From Bacillus sp. SLBN-46 (GTDB lineage: Bacteria > Bacillota > Bacilli > Bacillales > Cytobacillaceae), in assembly GCF_031453555.1 (NCBI RefSeq), contig NZ_JAVIZM010000001.1:2921001-2985000 (forward strand): a stretch of 64,000 bases of DNA. The letters run 5' to 3'. The notes beneath the pieces are model-generated. The model was not told the DNA's origin. It was given only the letters and a program-made list of their open reading frames with translations, and searched no databases. Shown in pieces: positions 19,035 through 27,790 of this stretch. Numbering within the stretch: the first letter of the stretch is position 1; each line of letters opens with the position of its first letter. The position numbers and the translations under genes were made by a program.

Positions 19035-19244
19035 ATTTATATCCCCTTTAAGTTTCCGCCTGAGTATCATTCCCTACATACTATCTAATACATATTAAGA
19101 CGAAAAATCTAAGTTGTAGGTTTCGAGTTTTTACATTATGTTCGAAAAATCATTCTGTTTTTTAATAACCGACCTTTTAAAGCAAATTATATTTATTCCT
19201 TTCATATGTTAAGCTAATAAAAATGAAAATAGTTGGTGAACTCC

Positions 19245-19637
19245 ATGGAACGAATAATATTATTCGACGGTGTCTGCAATCTTTGCAATAAAAGCGTACA
19301 ATTTATAATCAAAAGAGATTCGGCTGGAACCTTTAAATTTGCCTCCCTTCAAAGCAAAACTGGTCAAAATCTCTTAAAAACGTACGGATTAACAACCGAT
19401 ATAGACAGCTTTGTTTTAATTGAAGATAAAAGAATATTTGTAAAATCCACTGCCGCTTTACGAGTTTGTACCCATTTGAATGGTCTTTGGAAAATGCTAT
19501 CCGTTTTCCTGGTAGTCCCTCCTTTTATTAGAGACCGACTTTATGAATGGATTGCCAAAAATCGTTATAAATGGTTTGGAAAAAAAGATCACTGCCTACT
19601 GCCATTACCAGAATGGAAAAGCAGATTCCTAGAATAA
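19245..19637 (+). CDS. DCC family thiol-disulfide oxidoreductase (DUF393, YuxK-like)
   Basis: 130 residues from ATG 19245. The family name-giving motif DGVCNLCNKSVQFI is at residues 7-20 (D, C, C), then FASLQS and the second-half KMLSVFLVVPPFIRDRLYEWIAKNRY. Predicted thioredoxin-like redox protein with no established substrate. An upstream in-frame TTG at 19233 would add four residues. Confidence 0.85.
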   Translation: MERIILFDGVCNLCNKSVQFIIKRDSAGTFKFASLQSKTGQNLLKTYGLTTDIDSFVLIEDKRIFVKSTAALRVCTHLNGLWKMLSVFLVVPPFIRDRLYEWIAKNRYKWFGKKDHCLLPLPEWKSRFLE

Positions 19638-19781
19638 GCAAAAGACAATATCAATTACCCAATACAATTTTACCATGTAATGGATAGATCCATTTGGTGC
19701 CAATCACCATAAAAGCCTAATATTTTATCCTCTAAAGCATAAATTTTACTAATATGTCTAATTTCATCTGGAGGTGCTTTC

Positions 19782-20972
19782 ATGGATATCATTGTTAGAC
19801 AAGGGGATTCTTTATGGCACTATAGTCAGTTATTTAAAATAGATTTGCAATTAATTTATGATTCCAATCGGGACGTGCAACCAAATGCTCTTTCCATTGG
19901 ACAAAAGATCCGGATTCCAGGTTTTGTCGCTCAGGAATATCAAATACGCCAGGGTGATACTTTATGGAAAATAGCTCAAAATCGTAATCTCCCACTAGAA
20001 ACCCTGCAACTAATTAACCCAAACATAAATCCTAATAACATAAAAGTGGGGCAAACAATTAAGGTTCCATTAAGGATAACCTGGAGATTAGTGAACGGCG
20101 GACAAAGATACGACTATCAAACCTTGAACACTGATATCAACCGATTACAAAGTGTTTACCCATTTTTACAGATAGCGTCAATAGGAAAAACAGTTTTAGG
20201 GAAAAATATTCCTGAAATGGTGATTGGTACTGGTGGGAAAAGGGTTCACTACAATGGATCTTTCCATGCAAATGAATGGATTACTACCCCCATCATTATG
20301 ACTTTTATTAATGATTACCTATTATCACTGACAAATCACAATGCCATTCGTGGACTTTCAACCAGTAAATTTTACCAGCAGAGCACTTTATCAATTGTAC
20401 CAATGGTAAACCCAGATGGTGTCGATCTCGTTTTACATGGTCCACCTTCAAGCGAGCCATGGAATACAAAAGTCATCGACTACAATAAAGGCAGTACGGA
20501 TTTTTCGGGATGGAAGGCCAACATTAGAGGTGTTGACCTTAACGATCAATTCCCTGCTAGATGGGAGCTCGAAAAGGCAAGGAATCCAGACCAGCCAGGA
20601 CCAAGGGATTATGGTGGCGAAAAGCCCCTCTCTGAGCCTGAAGCCATTGCGATGGCAGATTTGACAAAAAGGCGGGATTTTTCACGAGTGCTAGCATTCC
20701 ATACACAAGGTGAAGTAATGTACTGGGGATTTGAAAATCAAGAACCCCCTGAGTCAGAGACAATAGTGACTGAATTTAGTAGAGTCAGTGGATATGAGCC
20801 TGTAAAAACGATTGAAAGCTATGCAGGTTATAAAGACTGGTTTATCCAAGATTGGAGAAGGCCAGGATTTACAATAGAGATTGGGAAAGGAATTAACCCT
20901 CTCCCCCTTTCCCAATTTGACGAGATATATCAAAAAACACTTGGAATTTTCTTAGCGGGACTCTATATGTGA
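19782..20972 (+). CDS. Gamma-D-glutamyl-L-diamino acid endopeptidase (LysM2 + M14 carboxypeptidase), ENP I-like
   Basis: 396 residues. Two LysM repeats (residues 1-47 and 52-97: VRQGDSLWHYSQ, IRQGDTLWKIAQ) bind peptidoglycan. Residues ~105-395 are an M14 metallopeptidase: zinc ligands in SFHANEWIT (H, E) and LAFHTQGEVMYWG (H), catalytic Glu in FTIEIGKG. Matches sporulation-type ENP I (YqgT in B. subtilis) that cuts gamma-D-Glu-diaminopimelate bonds of cortex peptides. No signal peptide, as in the known enzyme, fitting a mother-cell/forespore role. Start ATG 19782 behind TGGAGGTG. Confidence 0.86.
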   Translation: MDIIVRQGDSLWHYSQLFKIDLQLIYDSNRDVQPNALSIGQKIRIPGFVAQEYQIRQGDTLWKIAQNRNLPLETLQLINPNINPNNIKVGQTIKVPLRITWRLVNGGQRYDYQTLNTDINRLQSVYPFLQIASIGKTVLGKNIPEMVIGTGGKRVHYNGSFHANEWITTPIIMTFINDYLLSLTNHNAIRGLSTSKFYQQSTLSIVPMVNPDGVDLVLHGPPSSEPWNTKVIDYNKGSTDFSGWKANIRGVDLNDQFPARWELEKARNPDQPGPRDYGGEKPLSEPEAIAMADLTKRRDFSRVLAFHTQGEVMYWGFENQEPPESETIVTEFSRVSGYEPVKTIESYAGYKDWFIQDWRRPGFTIEIGKGINPLPLSQFDEIYQKTLGIFLAGLYM

Positions 20973-20979
20973 AAGTTGA

Positions 20980-21007
20980 GGTTGGAATATTCCAACCTTT
21001 TTTTTGG
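20980..21007 (+). terminator. Terminator of the M14 peptidase gene
   Basis: AGGTTGGAAT/ATTCCAACCT self-complementary stem followed by eight or more T. Confidence 0.88.
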
Positions 21008-21047
21008 TAAAAAAAGAACCCTTGAACTGTTGTTCAAAGGTTCAAAC

Positions 21048-21076
21048 GAGAACTTAGTGGTCTAGGCTAAGTTCTC
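21048..21076. other. Isolated perfect hairpin upstream of the tre promoter
   Basis: GAGAACTTAG (21048-21057) pairs with CTAAGTTCTC (21067-21076). No T run. It lies in the 460-bp gap between the peptidase and treP; the remainder of the gap holds the preceding terminator and the tre control region. Confidence 0.5.
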
Positions 21077-21272
21077 AACAATTAGGAGGTCTAAACTCAG
21101 AAGAATTTAAACATCTATAGTGTACCATTTTCGCAAAATTCATTCAACGGTTTAATGCTGTAAAGACAAAAAGTAATTCGAAAGACATATTACGAAATTA
21201 CCATTTATTTCTTAGAAACTGGTGTGTGTTCATAGGGAATTTACAAAGAAAAATATTTCTAAGCTTTCGCTG

Positions 21273-21301
21273 TTGACATACCTGTATATACAAGTTAGAA
21301 T
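21273..21301 (+). promoter_or_regulatory. Sigma-A promoter of the trehalose operon
   Basis: Consensus TTGACA (21273-21278), 17-bp spacer, TAGAAT (21296-21301). The spacer contains a TreR-type palindrome, so repressor binding would block polymerase directly. Confidence 0.88.
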
Positions 21302-21331
21302 GAAAACGTACTCAAAACTTGTATATACAAG
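21281..21331 (+). promoter_or_regulatory. TreR operators 1 and 2
   Basis: Two palindromes matching the Bacillus TreR box TTGTATATACAA: CCTGTATATACAAG (21281-21294, one mismatch, between -35 and -10) and CTTGTATATACAAG (21318-21331, perfect). A third partial box CTTGTATATATA starts at 21366. Repression is expected to be lifted by trehalose-6-phosphate. Confidence 0.85.
21301..21314 (+). promoter_or_regulatory. CcpA cre site in the tre control region
   Basis: TGAAAACGTACTCA matches 13 of 14 positions of the cre consensus TGWAANCGNTNWCA. It starts at the last base of the -10 box and lies between the two TreR boxes, fitting glucose repression. Confidence 0.65.
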
Positions 21332-21433
21332 AGGAGTACCTCTTATGTAACCGTACTCATTACTGCTTGTATATATATCAGATACTAAATAGATAATAAT
21401 GGGGCCAATCCCATTTACAGGGGGAAAGAGAAA

Positions 21434-22858
21434 ATGTCTAAGTACACAGAGCCTTCAAAAGATTTATTAAAGCACATTGGAGGAAAAGAAAACATTGCAG
21501 CTGTTACCCATTGTGTAACACGCATGCGATTTGTATTAAATGATCCATCAAAAGCTGATGTTGAAAAAATCGAAGGCATCCAGCTTGTAAAAGGTACATT
21601 TACCCAAGCTGGACAATTCCAAGTCATTATCGGAAATGATGTTTCGAGTTTCTACAACGATTTTGTCAAAATTGCCGATGTAGAAGGCACATCAAAAGAG
21701 GAAGCCAAAGTAGCAGCCAAGCAAAATATGAACTGGCTACAGCGAATGATGGGTCACTTAGCTGAAATCTTCACACCATTAATTCCCGCACTCGTGGTCG
21801 GAGGTTTAATTCTTGGCTTCCGAAATGTAATCGGTGACATTAAATTACTCGAAGATGGAACAAAAACTATTATTGAAGTTTCACAATTTTGGGCTGGGGT
21901 CCACTCATTCCTATGGTTAATCGGAGAAGCTATATTCCACTTCTTACCGGTTGGTATTACATGGTCAGTGGCAAAGAAAATGGGCGCTTCGCAAATTTTG
22001 GGTATCGTTTTGGGTATTACCCTAGTGTCTCCTCAATTATTAAATGCTTATGGCGTTGCAGGTGCAAAGGAAATACCAACATGGGATTTTGGGTTTGCTC
22101 ATATTAAGATGATTGGTTATCAAGCACAAGTAATCCCTGCGATTTTAGCTGGAATTGTATTAGGGTTCTTGGAAACAAGATTACGTAAAATCGTACCAAA
22201 CTCAATCTCTATGATTGTTGTTCCGTTTTTCGCATTAGTTCCAACAGTATTAATCGCACACACCATTTTAGGTCCGATCGGCTGGTCTATCGGTTCTGGT
22301 ATCTCTCATGTGGTTTACTCAAGTTTAACTTCTGCGTTTGGCTGGTTATTTGCCGCAATCTTTGGCTTTGCATACGCTCCACTTGTTATTACAGGCTTAC
22401 ACCATATGACAAATGCAATTGATCTTCAATTGATGAGTGAACTTGGTGGTACAAATCTATGGCCAATGATTGCTTTATCTAACATTGCTCAAGGTTCAGC
22501 AGTTCTTGCAATGATTTTTATCAACCGTAAAAATGAAGAAGAAAAGCAGGTTTCAATACCAGCGGCAATTTCTTGTTACTTAGGTGTAACTGAGCCAGCA
22601 ATGTTCGGTATTAACTTGAAATATGGCTTCCCCTTCTTAGCTGCCATGATCGGCTCCATGATTGCTGGTGTTGTATCAGTAGCAACAGGTGTAATGGCTA
22701 ACTCAATTGGTGTCGGTGGCCTTCCTGGAATCTTATCCATACAGCCAAAATATATGGCTATGTTTGCAGTATGTATGTTGATTGCAATTGTGGTTCCATT
22801 CATTTTAACTAACATCTTTGCAAAAACAGGTATTAAAAAGTTAAATCTAAAAAAATAA
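21434..22858 (+). CDS. treP: PTS trehalose-specific EIIBC component
   Basis: Imports trehalose as trehalose-6-phosphate. EIIB domain at residues 1-85 with phosphoryl Cys27 in THCVTRMRF; EIIC membrane domain from about 110 to 470 with HHMTNAIDLQ and the GITEPAMFG-type loop seen as GVTEPAMFGINLKYG. No EIIA domain, so a shared glucose-type EIIA must supply phosphate. Start ATG 21434 behind GGGGGAAAG. First gene of treP-treA-treR, 82 bp before treA. Confidence 0.95.
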   Translation: MSKYTEPSKDLLKHIGGKENIAAVTHCVTRMRFVLNDPSKADVEKIEGIQLVKGTFTQAGQFQVIIGNDVSSFYNDFVKIADVEGTSKEEAKVAAKQNMNWLQRMMGHLAEIFTPLIPALVVGGLILGFRNVIGDIKLLEDGTKTIIEVSQFWAGVHSFLWLIGEAIFHFLPVGITWSVAKKMGASQILGIVLGITLVSPQLLNAYGVAGAKEIPTWDFGFAHIKMIGYQAQVIPAILAGIVLGFLETRLRKIVPNSISMIVVPFFALVPTVLIAHTILGPIGWSIGSGISHVVYSSLTSAFGWLFAAIFGFAYAPLVITGLHHMTNAIDLQLMSELGGTNLWPMIALSNIAQGSAVLAMIFINRKNEEEKQVSIPAAISCYLGVTEPAMFGINLKYGFPFLAAMIGSMIAGVVSVATGVMANSIGVGGLPGILSIQPKYMAMFAVCMLIAIVVPFILTNIFAKTGIKKLNLKK

Positions 22859-22940
22859 AATGACACTCCATATAGGAGGGAGACCATCTCCCTCCTTTTC
22901 CACATTAGAGAATTTCAAAAATAATAGGCAGGTGTTTAGT

Positions 22941-24608
22941 ATGTCAACAGCATGGTGGAAAAAAGCAGTCGTTTATCAAATTTATCCAAAGAGTTTTAAT
23001 GATACAACCGGAAATGGTACTGGAGATATCCAAGGAATCATTGAAAAATTGGATTATTTAAAAGAACTTGGGGTCGATGTTCTTTGGTTAACACCTATAT
23101 ATCAATCCCCTCAACGTGATAACGGTTATGATATTAGTGATTATTATTCCATTCATGAAGAATACGGAACAATGGCTGATTTTGATCGACTCCTAGAACA
23201 AGCTCATAAACGGAATATTAAGATCATTATGGACATCGTAATCAACCATACCTCCACTGAGCATGAGTGGTTTAAACAAGCCAAGTCCTCTAGGGATAAC
23301 CCGTACCGTGACTTCTATATTTGGAAAGATGGTAAAAACGGTGAACCGCCAACGAACTGGGAATCAAAATTTGGTGGATCTGCATGGGAGTACGATCAAG
23401 CAACTGACCAGTACTACCTTCATTTGTTCGATGTTACACAAGCAGACCTCAATTGGGAAAACCAAAAGTTACGCGAGGCACTATATGAGATGATGCACTT
23501 TTGGTTAAAAAAAGGTGTCGATGGATTCCGCTTGGATGTGATTAATTTAATTTCTAAAGACCAACACTTCCCTCAAGATGACAGTGATGGCCGTAAATTT
23601 TATACAGATGGACCAAGAATACATGAATTTTTGCATGAAATGAACGAGCAAGTTTTTTCAAAATACAATATTATGACCGTTGGCGAAATGTCTTCTACAT
23701 CCATTGATAATAGTATTCGTTATACGAATCCTGATCAGGAAGAATTAAATATGACGTTTAGTTTCCATCATCTGAAGGTTGATTATCCAAATGGAGATAA
23801 GTGGACAAAAGCAGATTTTGATTTTCAATCATTAAAGCAAATTCTAACTACATGGCAGGTCCAAATGAATCAAGGTGGCGGTTGGAATGCCCTCTTCTGG
23901 TGTAATCATGACCAGCCACGTGTGGTTTCACGCTTCGGCAATGACCAAACCTATCATAAAGAATCTGCTAAAATGCTGGCAACCGCCCTGCATTTGATGC
24001 AAGGAACCCCTTATATTTATCAAGGGGAGGAATTTGGGATGACGAATCCAAATTTTACTAAGATTGACGACTATCGTGATGTCGAGTCCTTAAATATTTA
24101 TCACATTAAGAAACAGGAAGGCTTAACAGACCAAGAAATTCTTGAAATTCTAAAACAAAAATCTCGAGATAATTCTAGAACTCCTGTACAATGGAATGCT
24201 AGTGAACACGCGGGCTTTACTACTGGTACACCGTGGATTGGTACGGCAAGAAACTACAAAGAAATTAACGCTGAACAAGCTATTAGCGATTCAGACTCTA
24301 TTTTCTTCCACTACCAAAAGCTAATCCAATTAAGAAAACAATATGATGTGATTACAGACGGTGATTTTGAACTCATTTTGGATAAAGATGAAGAGTTATT
24401 TGCGTATATCCGGTCAAGTGGATCTGAAAAATTAGTGGTGATTAATAATTTTTATGGAAAAGAAAAGACATTCCACCTCCCTTCTCATTTAAATCTTGAT
24501 GAATTTACAAGTGAGATGTTACTCTCTAATTACATGGATTCTGCGAAATTTGGCGGGGAAATCCGATTAAGACCATATGAATCACTTGTGTACTACTTGA
24601 AAAAATGA
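22941..24608 (+). CDS. treA: Phospho-alpha-(1,1)-glucosidase (trehalose-6-phosphate hydrolase)
   Basis: Splits trehalose-6-phosphate into glucose and glucose-6-phosphate in the cytoplasm. GH13 enzyme of 555 residues from ATG 22941 (MSTAWWKKAVVYQIYP, behind GGCAGGTG); family length is about 560. Catalytic Asp199 (GFRLDVINL), acid/base Glu249 (TVGEMSS), Asp324 (CNHDQPR). Stop overlaps an in-frame ATG of the next reading frame (ATGA), suggesting coupling with treR. Confidence 0.95.
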   Translation: MSTAWWKKAVVYQIYPKSFNDTTGNGTGDIQGIIEKLDYLKELGVDVLWLTPIYQSPQRDNGYDISDYYSIHEEYGTMADFDRLLEQAHKRNIKIIMDIVINHTSTEHEWFKQAKSSRDNPYRDFYIWKDGKNGEPPTNWESKFGGSAWEYDQATDQYYLHLFDVTQADLNWENQKLREALYEMMHFWLKKGVDGFRLDVINLISKDQHFPQDDSDGRKFYTDGPRIHEFLHEMNEQVFSKYNIMTVGEMSSTSIDNSIRYTNPDQEELNMTFSFHHLKVDYPNGDKWTKADFDFQSLKQILTTWQVQMNQGGGWNALFWCNHDQPRVVSRFGNDQTYHKESAKMLATALHLMQGTPYIYQGEEFGMTNPNFTKIDDYRDVESLNIYHIKKQEGLTDQEILEILKQKSRDNSRTPVQWNASEHAGFTTGTPWIGTARNYKEINAEQAISDSDSIFFHYQKLIQLRKQYDVITDGDFELILDKDEELFAYIRSSGSEKLVVINNFYGKEKTFHLPSHLNLDEFTSEMLLSNYMDSAKFGGEIRLRPYESLVYYLKK

Positions 24609-24622
24609 ACGGAGATGTCACT

Positions 24623-25336
24623 ATGACAAACAAATACCTAACTATCTATAACAATATTGTGGAGCAAATTAAGAGTGGGGAAATCCCCCCACAGACGCTT
24701 CTTCCCTCTGAAAACGAATTAAAGGACCAATATGATACATCGAGGGAAACTATTCGGAAAGCGTTAAACCTGCTCTCGCAAAACGGATATATCCAAAAAG
24801 TTAGAGGTAAAGGTTCGATTGTCATAGACATTAGCAAATTTGATTTTCCTGTTTCAGGCTTGGTCAGTTTTAAAGAACTTGCCAATAAAATGGGGAGCAA
24901 ACCAAAAACAATTGTTAATGAGTTTTTGTTAATGAAACCCGATGGATTCATTAGACAGCAGCTGCAATTAGGAAGTAAAGAACAGGTCTGGAAGGTCGTA
25001 CGTACAAGGGAAATGAATGGGGAAAAGATTATTTTAGATAAGGATTTCTTAAGTAAAAAGTTTGTCCCTCATTTAACGGAAGAGATTTGTTCCGACTCGA
25101 TCTACCAGTATATTGAAAACGAATTAAAGCTAACTATAAGCTTTGCAAAAAAGGAAATAGTCGTAGTGGAGCCTACTATCGAAGACCGGACCCTTTTAGA
25201 CTTAGATGGCTTTCATAATGTCGTTGTTATCAAAAACTATGTTTATTTAGATGATGCAACCCTTTTCCAATATACAGAATCAAGACATAGACCTGATAAA
25301 TTTCGCTTTGTGGATTTTGCACGTAGAACACATTGA
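24623..25336 (+). CDS. treR: Trehalose operon repressor, GntR family
   Basis: 237 residues from ATG 24623, chosen for GGAG at 24611-24614; an ATG at 24605 overlaps the treA stop. N-terminal winged helix (residues 1-70; LLPSENELKDQYDTSRETIRKAL, NGYIQKVRGKGSIV), C-terminal UTRA ligand domain (~85-237). Represses treP through the TTGTATATACAA boxes upstream; inducer trehalose-6-phosphate. Confidence 0.93.
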   Translation: MTNKYLTIYNNIVEQIKSGEIPPQTLLPSENELKDQYDTSRETIRKALNLLSQNGYIQKVRGKGSIVIDISKFDFPVSGLVSFKELANKMGSKPKTIVNEFLLMKPDGFIRQQLQLGSKEQVWKVVRTREMNGEKIILDKDFLSKKFVPHLTEEICSDSIYQYIENELKLTISFAKKEIVVVEPTIEDRTLLDLDGFHNVVVIKNYVYLDDATLFQYTESRHRPDKFRFVDFARRTH

Positions 25337-25348
25337 AAAAAGTAATTT

Positions 25349-25382
25349 AGGAGCCTTCAAATATAATGGAGGCTCCTTTTTC
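25349..25382 (+). terminator. Terminator of the trehalose operon
   Basis: AGGAGCC/GGCTCCT stem followed by T5. Confidence 0.82.
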
Positions 25383-25458
25383 TTCAATCATTGGACTAAT
25401 TTTACCCTTTTTAATTATTTTGCTACAATAAACGTAATTTAACGTTGAGGTGACCTAA

Positions 25459-26136
25459 ATGTGTGGGCGATTTACACTTACTGCTACCTTGGAAGAAATT
25501 ATGGACCGTTATGAAATTCAATCTTTTCTCGATGAAGAGTATTTTTCCCCCAGTTATAATATTGCACCTTCTCAGGGTGTGCTTGCAGTGATCAATGATG
25601 GAAAGTCTAACAGAATGGGGTTTTTAAAATGGGGCTTGATTCCCCCGTGGGCAAAGGATGCAACTCTCGGACATAAAATGATTAACGCCCGCGCGGAGAC
25701 TTTAAATGAAAAGCCCAGCTTCCGAAATGCCTTTAAGAAAAAGCGCTGTTTAGTAATTGCTGATAGCTTTTATGAATGGAAAAGGAACGAAGATAAAACA
25801 AAAACACCGATGCGAATCAAACTAAAGTCAAATGAATTATTTGCAATGGCAGGAATTTGGGAAGGCTGGAAGTCGCCAGGTGGTCAAACGATCCATACTT
25901 GTTCGGTCATTACTACAAAACCAAATGAACTAATGAAGGATATTCATGATCGAATGCCCGTTATATTGAAACCGGAGGATGAGAAAATCTGGCTGGACAC
26001 ATCGATTACAGACCCCCATTTTTTAAATCAATTCCTTGTTCCACTGAATGAGAGTTTAATGGAGTCATACGAGGTTTCATCGTTGGTCAATTCGCCCAAA
26101 AATAATACGATTGAGCTTATTCAAGAGATTTGTTAG
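25459..26136 (+). CDS. SRAP/HMCES family abasic-site peptidase-like protein (YedK-type)
   Basis: 225 residues. MCGRF at the start gives Cys2, which forms a covalent bond with abasic sites in single-stranded DNA; other family marks are YNIAPSQ, WGLIPPWAKD, INARAETL, CLVIADSFYEWK and IHDRMPVIL. Acts in protecting abasic lesions at replication forks and appears in the SOS-associated group. Start ATG 25459 behind GAGGTG. Confidence 0.92.
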   Translation: MCGRFTLTATLEEIMDRYEIQSFLDEEYFSPSYNIAPSQGVLAVINDGKSNRMGFLKWGLIPPWAKDATLGHKMINARAETLNEKPSFRNAFKKKRCLVIADSFYEWKRNEDKTKTPMRIKLKSNELFAMAGIWEGWKSPGGQTIHTCSVITTKPNELMKDIHDRMPVILKPEDEKIWLDTSITDPHFLNQFLVPLNESLMESYEVSSLVNSPKNNTIELIQEIC

Positions 26137-26173
26137 CGCCCTTTTTTAAAAAAATTTTTTTCTAATGGACATG

Positions 26174-26211
26174 TTCACTACATGCACGTACAAGCATGAA
26201 CATATGCTGTA
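26174..26211. repeat. Short imperfect palindrome
   Basis: ATGTTCA and TGAACAT flank an inner TACATGCACGTA. Lies in the gap after the SRAP gene; the rest of this 417-bp gap is the terminator and MITE copy B. Possible operator, no direct evidence. Confidence 0.3.
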
Positions 26212-26238
26212 TTAACCCATAAAAGTTTTCCTTCATTT

Positions 26239-26269
26239 GAAAGTGGTTTACCCCCACTTTCTTTTTTTT
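26239..26269 (+). terminator. Terminator of the SRAP gene
   Basis: GAAAGTGG (26239-26246) pairs with CCACTTTC (26254-26261), followed by eight T. Confidence 0.75.
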
Positions 26270-26344
26270 ATGGAATTTTATCACGTTCTGTTACTCCCCT
26301 CCAACGAATATATTTAAAAAATAATATGTCATCTTCTTTTCTAA

Positions 26345-26528
26345 AGGATGTGTTAAAGAACAGTGTTGATTTTTACACCCTGTTGATTGGAGCGGAAGGC
26401 ACGAAGACTCCTGTGGGAGTATGGTTCAGGAGAGACCCCGCAGGCGCAAGCGCCGAGGAGGCTCGCCGAAACACCCACGGAAAGCGAAGTGCCTGGAGCG
26501 GAAATCAACAGGCAGTTTAACAAAGCCT
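26345..26528. mobile_element. MITE-like repeat, copy B (184 bp)
   Basis: Same length and same orientation as copy A (5994-6177) and nearly identical in the core. Ends AGGATGTGTTAAA and TTTAACAAAGCCT carry one change each. Flanked by an 8-bp direct duplication TTTCTAAA (26338-26345 and 26528-26535, overlapping the outermost base of each end). Inserted 25 bp before the first GerP-like gene. Confidence 0.82.
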
Positions 26529-26553
26529 TTCTAAAAAACCTTAGGAGGTAAGG

Positions 26554-26784
26554 ATGTTTTTTATCCCAACAAAAATCAACATTGGTGATTTGAAGATAAA
26601 CAGTGCTGATCACACAAGTCCTATTTCATTAGGGTCAACCTTCCATATAGGTAATTATGTTGCCGGGAAAAAAAATCAAGGTTTTGGCCAGCAAAGTGCA
26701 GACTACTCTTTAACAGCCATACCCATCCACATGATATTAGATGATGATTGTAATGACTCACCTTCTGTAAAAAATGATAAATAA
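26554..26784 (+). CDS. Small GerPA/GerPF-like spore protein, paralogue 1
   Basis: 76 residues, ATG 26554 behind AGGAGGT. Pattern KINIGDLKIN-x-GSTFHIGNY-KKNQGFGQQSADYS resembles the small GerPA/GerPF family (spore permeability and germination), which have a KINSVGG..NFGD..-type core. It shares NQG-G-QxxxD and a DSPSVKN ending with the next two genes. Assignment is by pattern only. Confidence 0.55.
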   Translation: MFFIPTKINIGDLKINSADHTSPISLGSTFHIGNYVAGKKNQGFGQQSADYSLTAIPIHMILDDDCNDSPSVKNDK

Positions 26785-26838
26785 CTTGTGCATCTACAAC
26801 CATGGATATAACAGAAATTATGCATAGGAGTGATTATA

Positions 26839-27072
26839 TTGAACATTGCACCAATGGCGATTACCTTTTTAGGATTTAAGGTCAATACTGTAGATAATGG
26901 GTCCTTTGTTAACCTAGGACCCTACCAGCTTATCGATCAGTTTCAAACTTATAAACGAAACCAGGGCGTTGGAGAACAAAATGGAGACCTCTCTCCTGTT
27001 TATATTCCAATTTCTTGGGTAGTTGACCCTGATGTTACAGATAGTAATTCAGTTAAGAACAGCATTATTTAA
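26839..27072 (+). CDS. Small GerPA/GerPF-like spore protein, paralogue 2
   Basis: 77 residues from TTG 26839 (MNIAPMAITFLGFKVN), chosen because TAGGAG (26825-26830) is 8 nt upstream and because it then aligns with paralogue 3; a GTG at 26830 is also in frame. Shares KRNQGVGEQNGD and the C-terminal DSNSVKNSII with paralogue 3. Confidence 0.55.
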   Translation: MNIAPMAITFLGFKVNTVDNGSFVNLGPYQLIDQFQTYKRNQGVGEQNGDLSPVYIPISWVVDPDVTDSNSVKNSII

Positions 27073-27101
27073 AGGTTACAGCACTCGAAGGGGTGAACGA
27101 A

Positions 27102-27335
27102 ATGATTTTTGCACCGATGATAGTGAATGTTGGAGGGTTAAAAGTGAACGTATTGGACCATGGCTCCCTTCTTAACACGGGCCCAACACAGTTCATAGAC
27201 CATTTCATCTCTTACAAACGAAATCAAGGATATGGAGAACAAAATGGAGATTTTGTTCCGATGATCATCCCTATCTCATATATCCAAGACTCAGACTTAA
27301 ACGATAGCAATTCTGCCAAAAATAGTATTATTTAA
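27102..27335 (+). CDS. Small GerPA/GerPF-like spore protein, paralogue 3
   Basis: 77 residues from ATG 27102 (MIFAPMIVNVGGLKVN) behind AAGGGGTG. About half its residues match paralogue 2, including YKRNQGYGEQNGD and DSNSAKNSII. Tandem duplication of one small gene is evident. Confidence 0.55.
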   Translation: MIFAPMIVNVGGLKVNVLDHGSLLNTGPTQFIDHFISYKRNQGYGEQNGDFVPMIIPISYIQDSDLNDSNSAKNSII

Positions 27336-27532
27336 AAATTGAATCAGCCTTCTCTTCTGTGTAAATAATACTACCTTTATATGAAAAATGTACTAGAATG
27401 TTCACTAATTGTGAGATGTTTCACTGCTAAACCACATTTATTTACCATATAATTGAACCAAAGTTACTTTCCATATTTATTGTTATAAATGTAATTACAT
27501 GTATTAAACTACTAAATTTGGATGTGGGTATT

Positions 27533-27703
27533 ATGCTAGTGAAGGAACTGACATATAGTGAATTAAAAGCTGCCATCGAGGTTCTTCGTAAAGAAATGAT
27601 TCATTGCGGTCTAACTAACGGTCTTACAAACGAGAGAACCGTTCAAATCAGCCAATTATTAGATAATCATATTGCCCAATACCATTCCTTAAAAAATCAA
27701 TAG
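27533..27703 (+). CDS. Spo0E-like aspartyl-phosphate phosphatase
   Basis: 56 residues from ATG 27533. Two helices with the family signature SQLLDNHIAQYH near the end (SQxLDxxI), preceded by LKAAIEVLRKEMI. Family members remove phosphate from Spo0A and restrain entry into sporulation. A TTG at 27518 would add five residues. Confidence 0.78.
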   Translation: MLVKELTYSELKAAIEVLRKEMIHCGLTNGLTNERTVQISQLLDNHIAQYHSLKNQ

Positions 27704-27709
27704 TACTCA

Positions 27710-27740
27710 GGAGGACTGCATACAAAAGTCCTCCCTTTTC
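27710..27740 (+). terminator. Terminator of the spo0E-like gene
   Basis: GGAGGACT/AGTCCTCC stem then CTTTTCTG. Confidence 0.72.
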
Positions 27741-27790
27741 TGTTTTAAGCTATAATTTAATATAGATGAATTGAAGAAAGGAGAATGGAA

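Noticed and set aside
22576..22905. 109-residue minus-strand frame over the end of treP
   Set aside because: Antisense to a clear treP coding end; no ribosome site.
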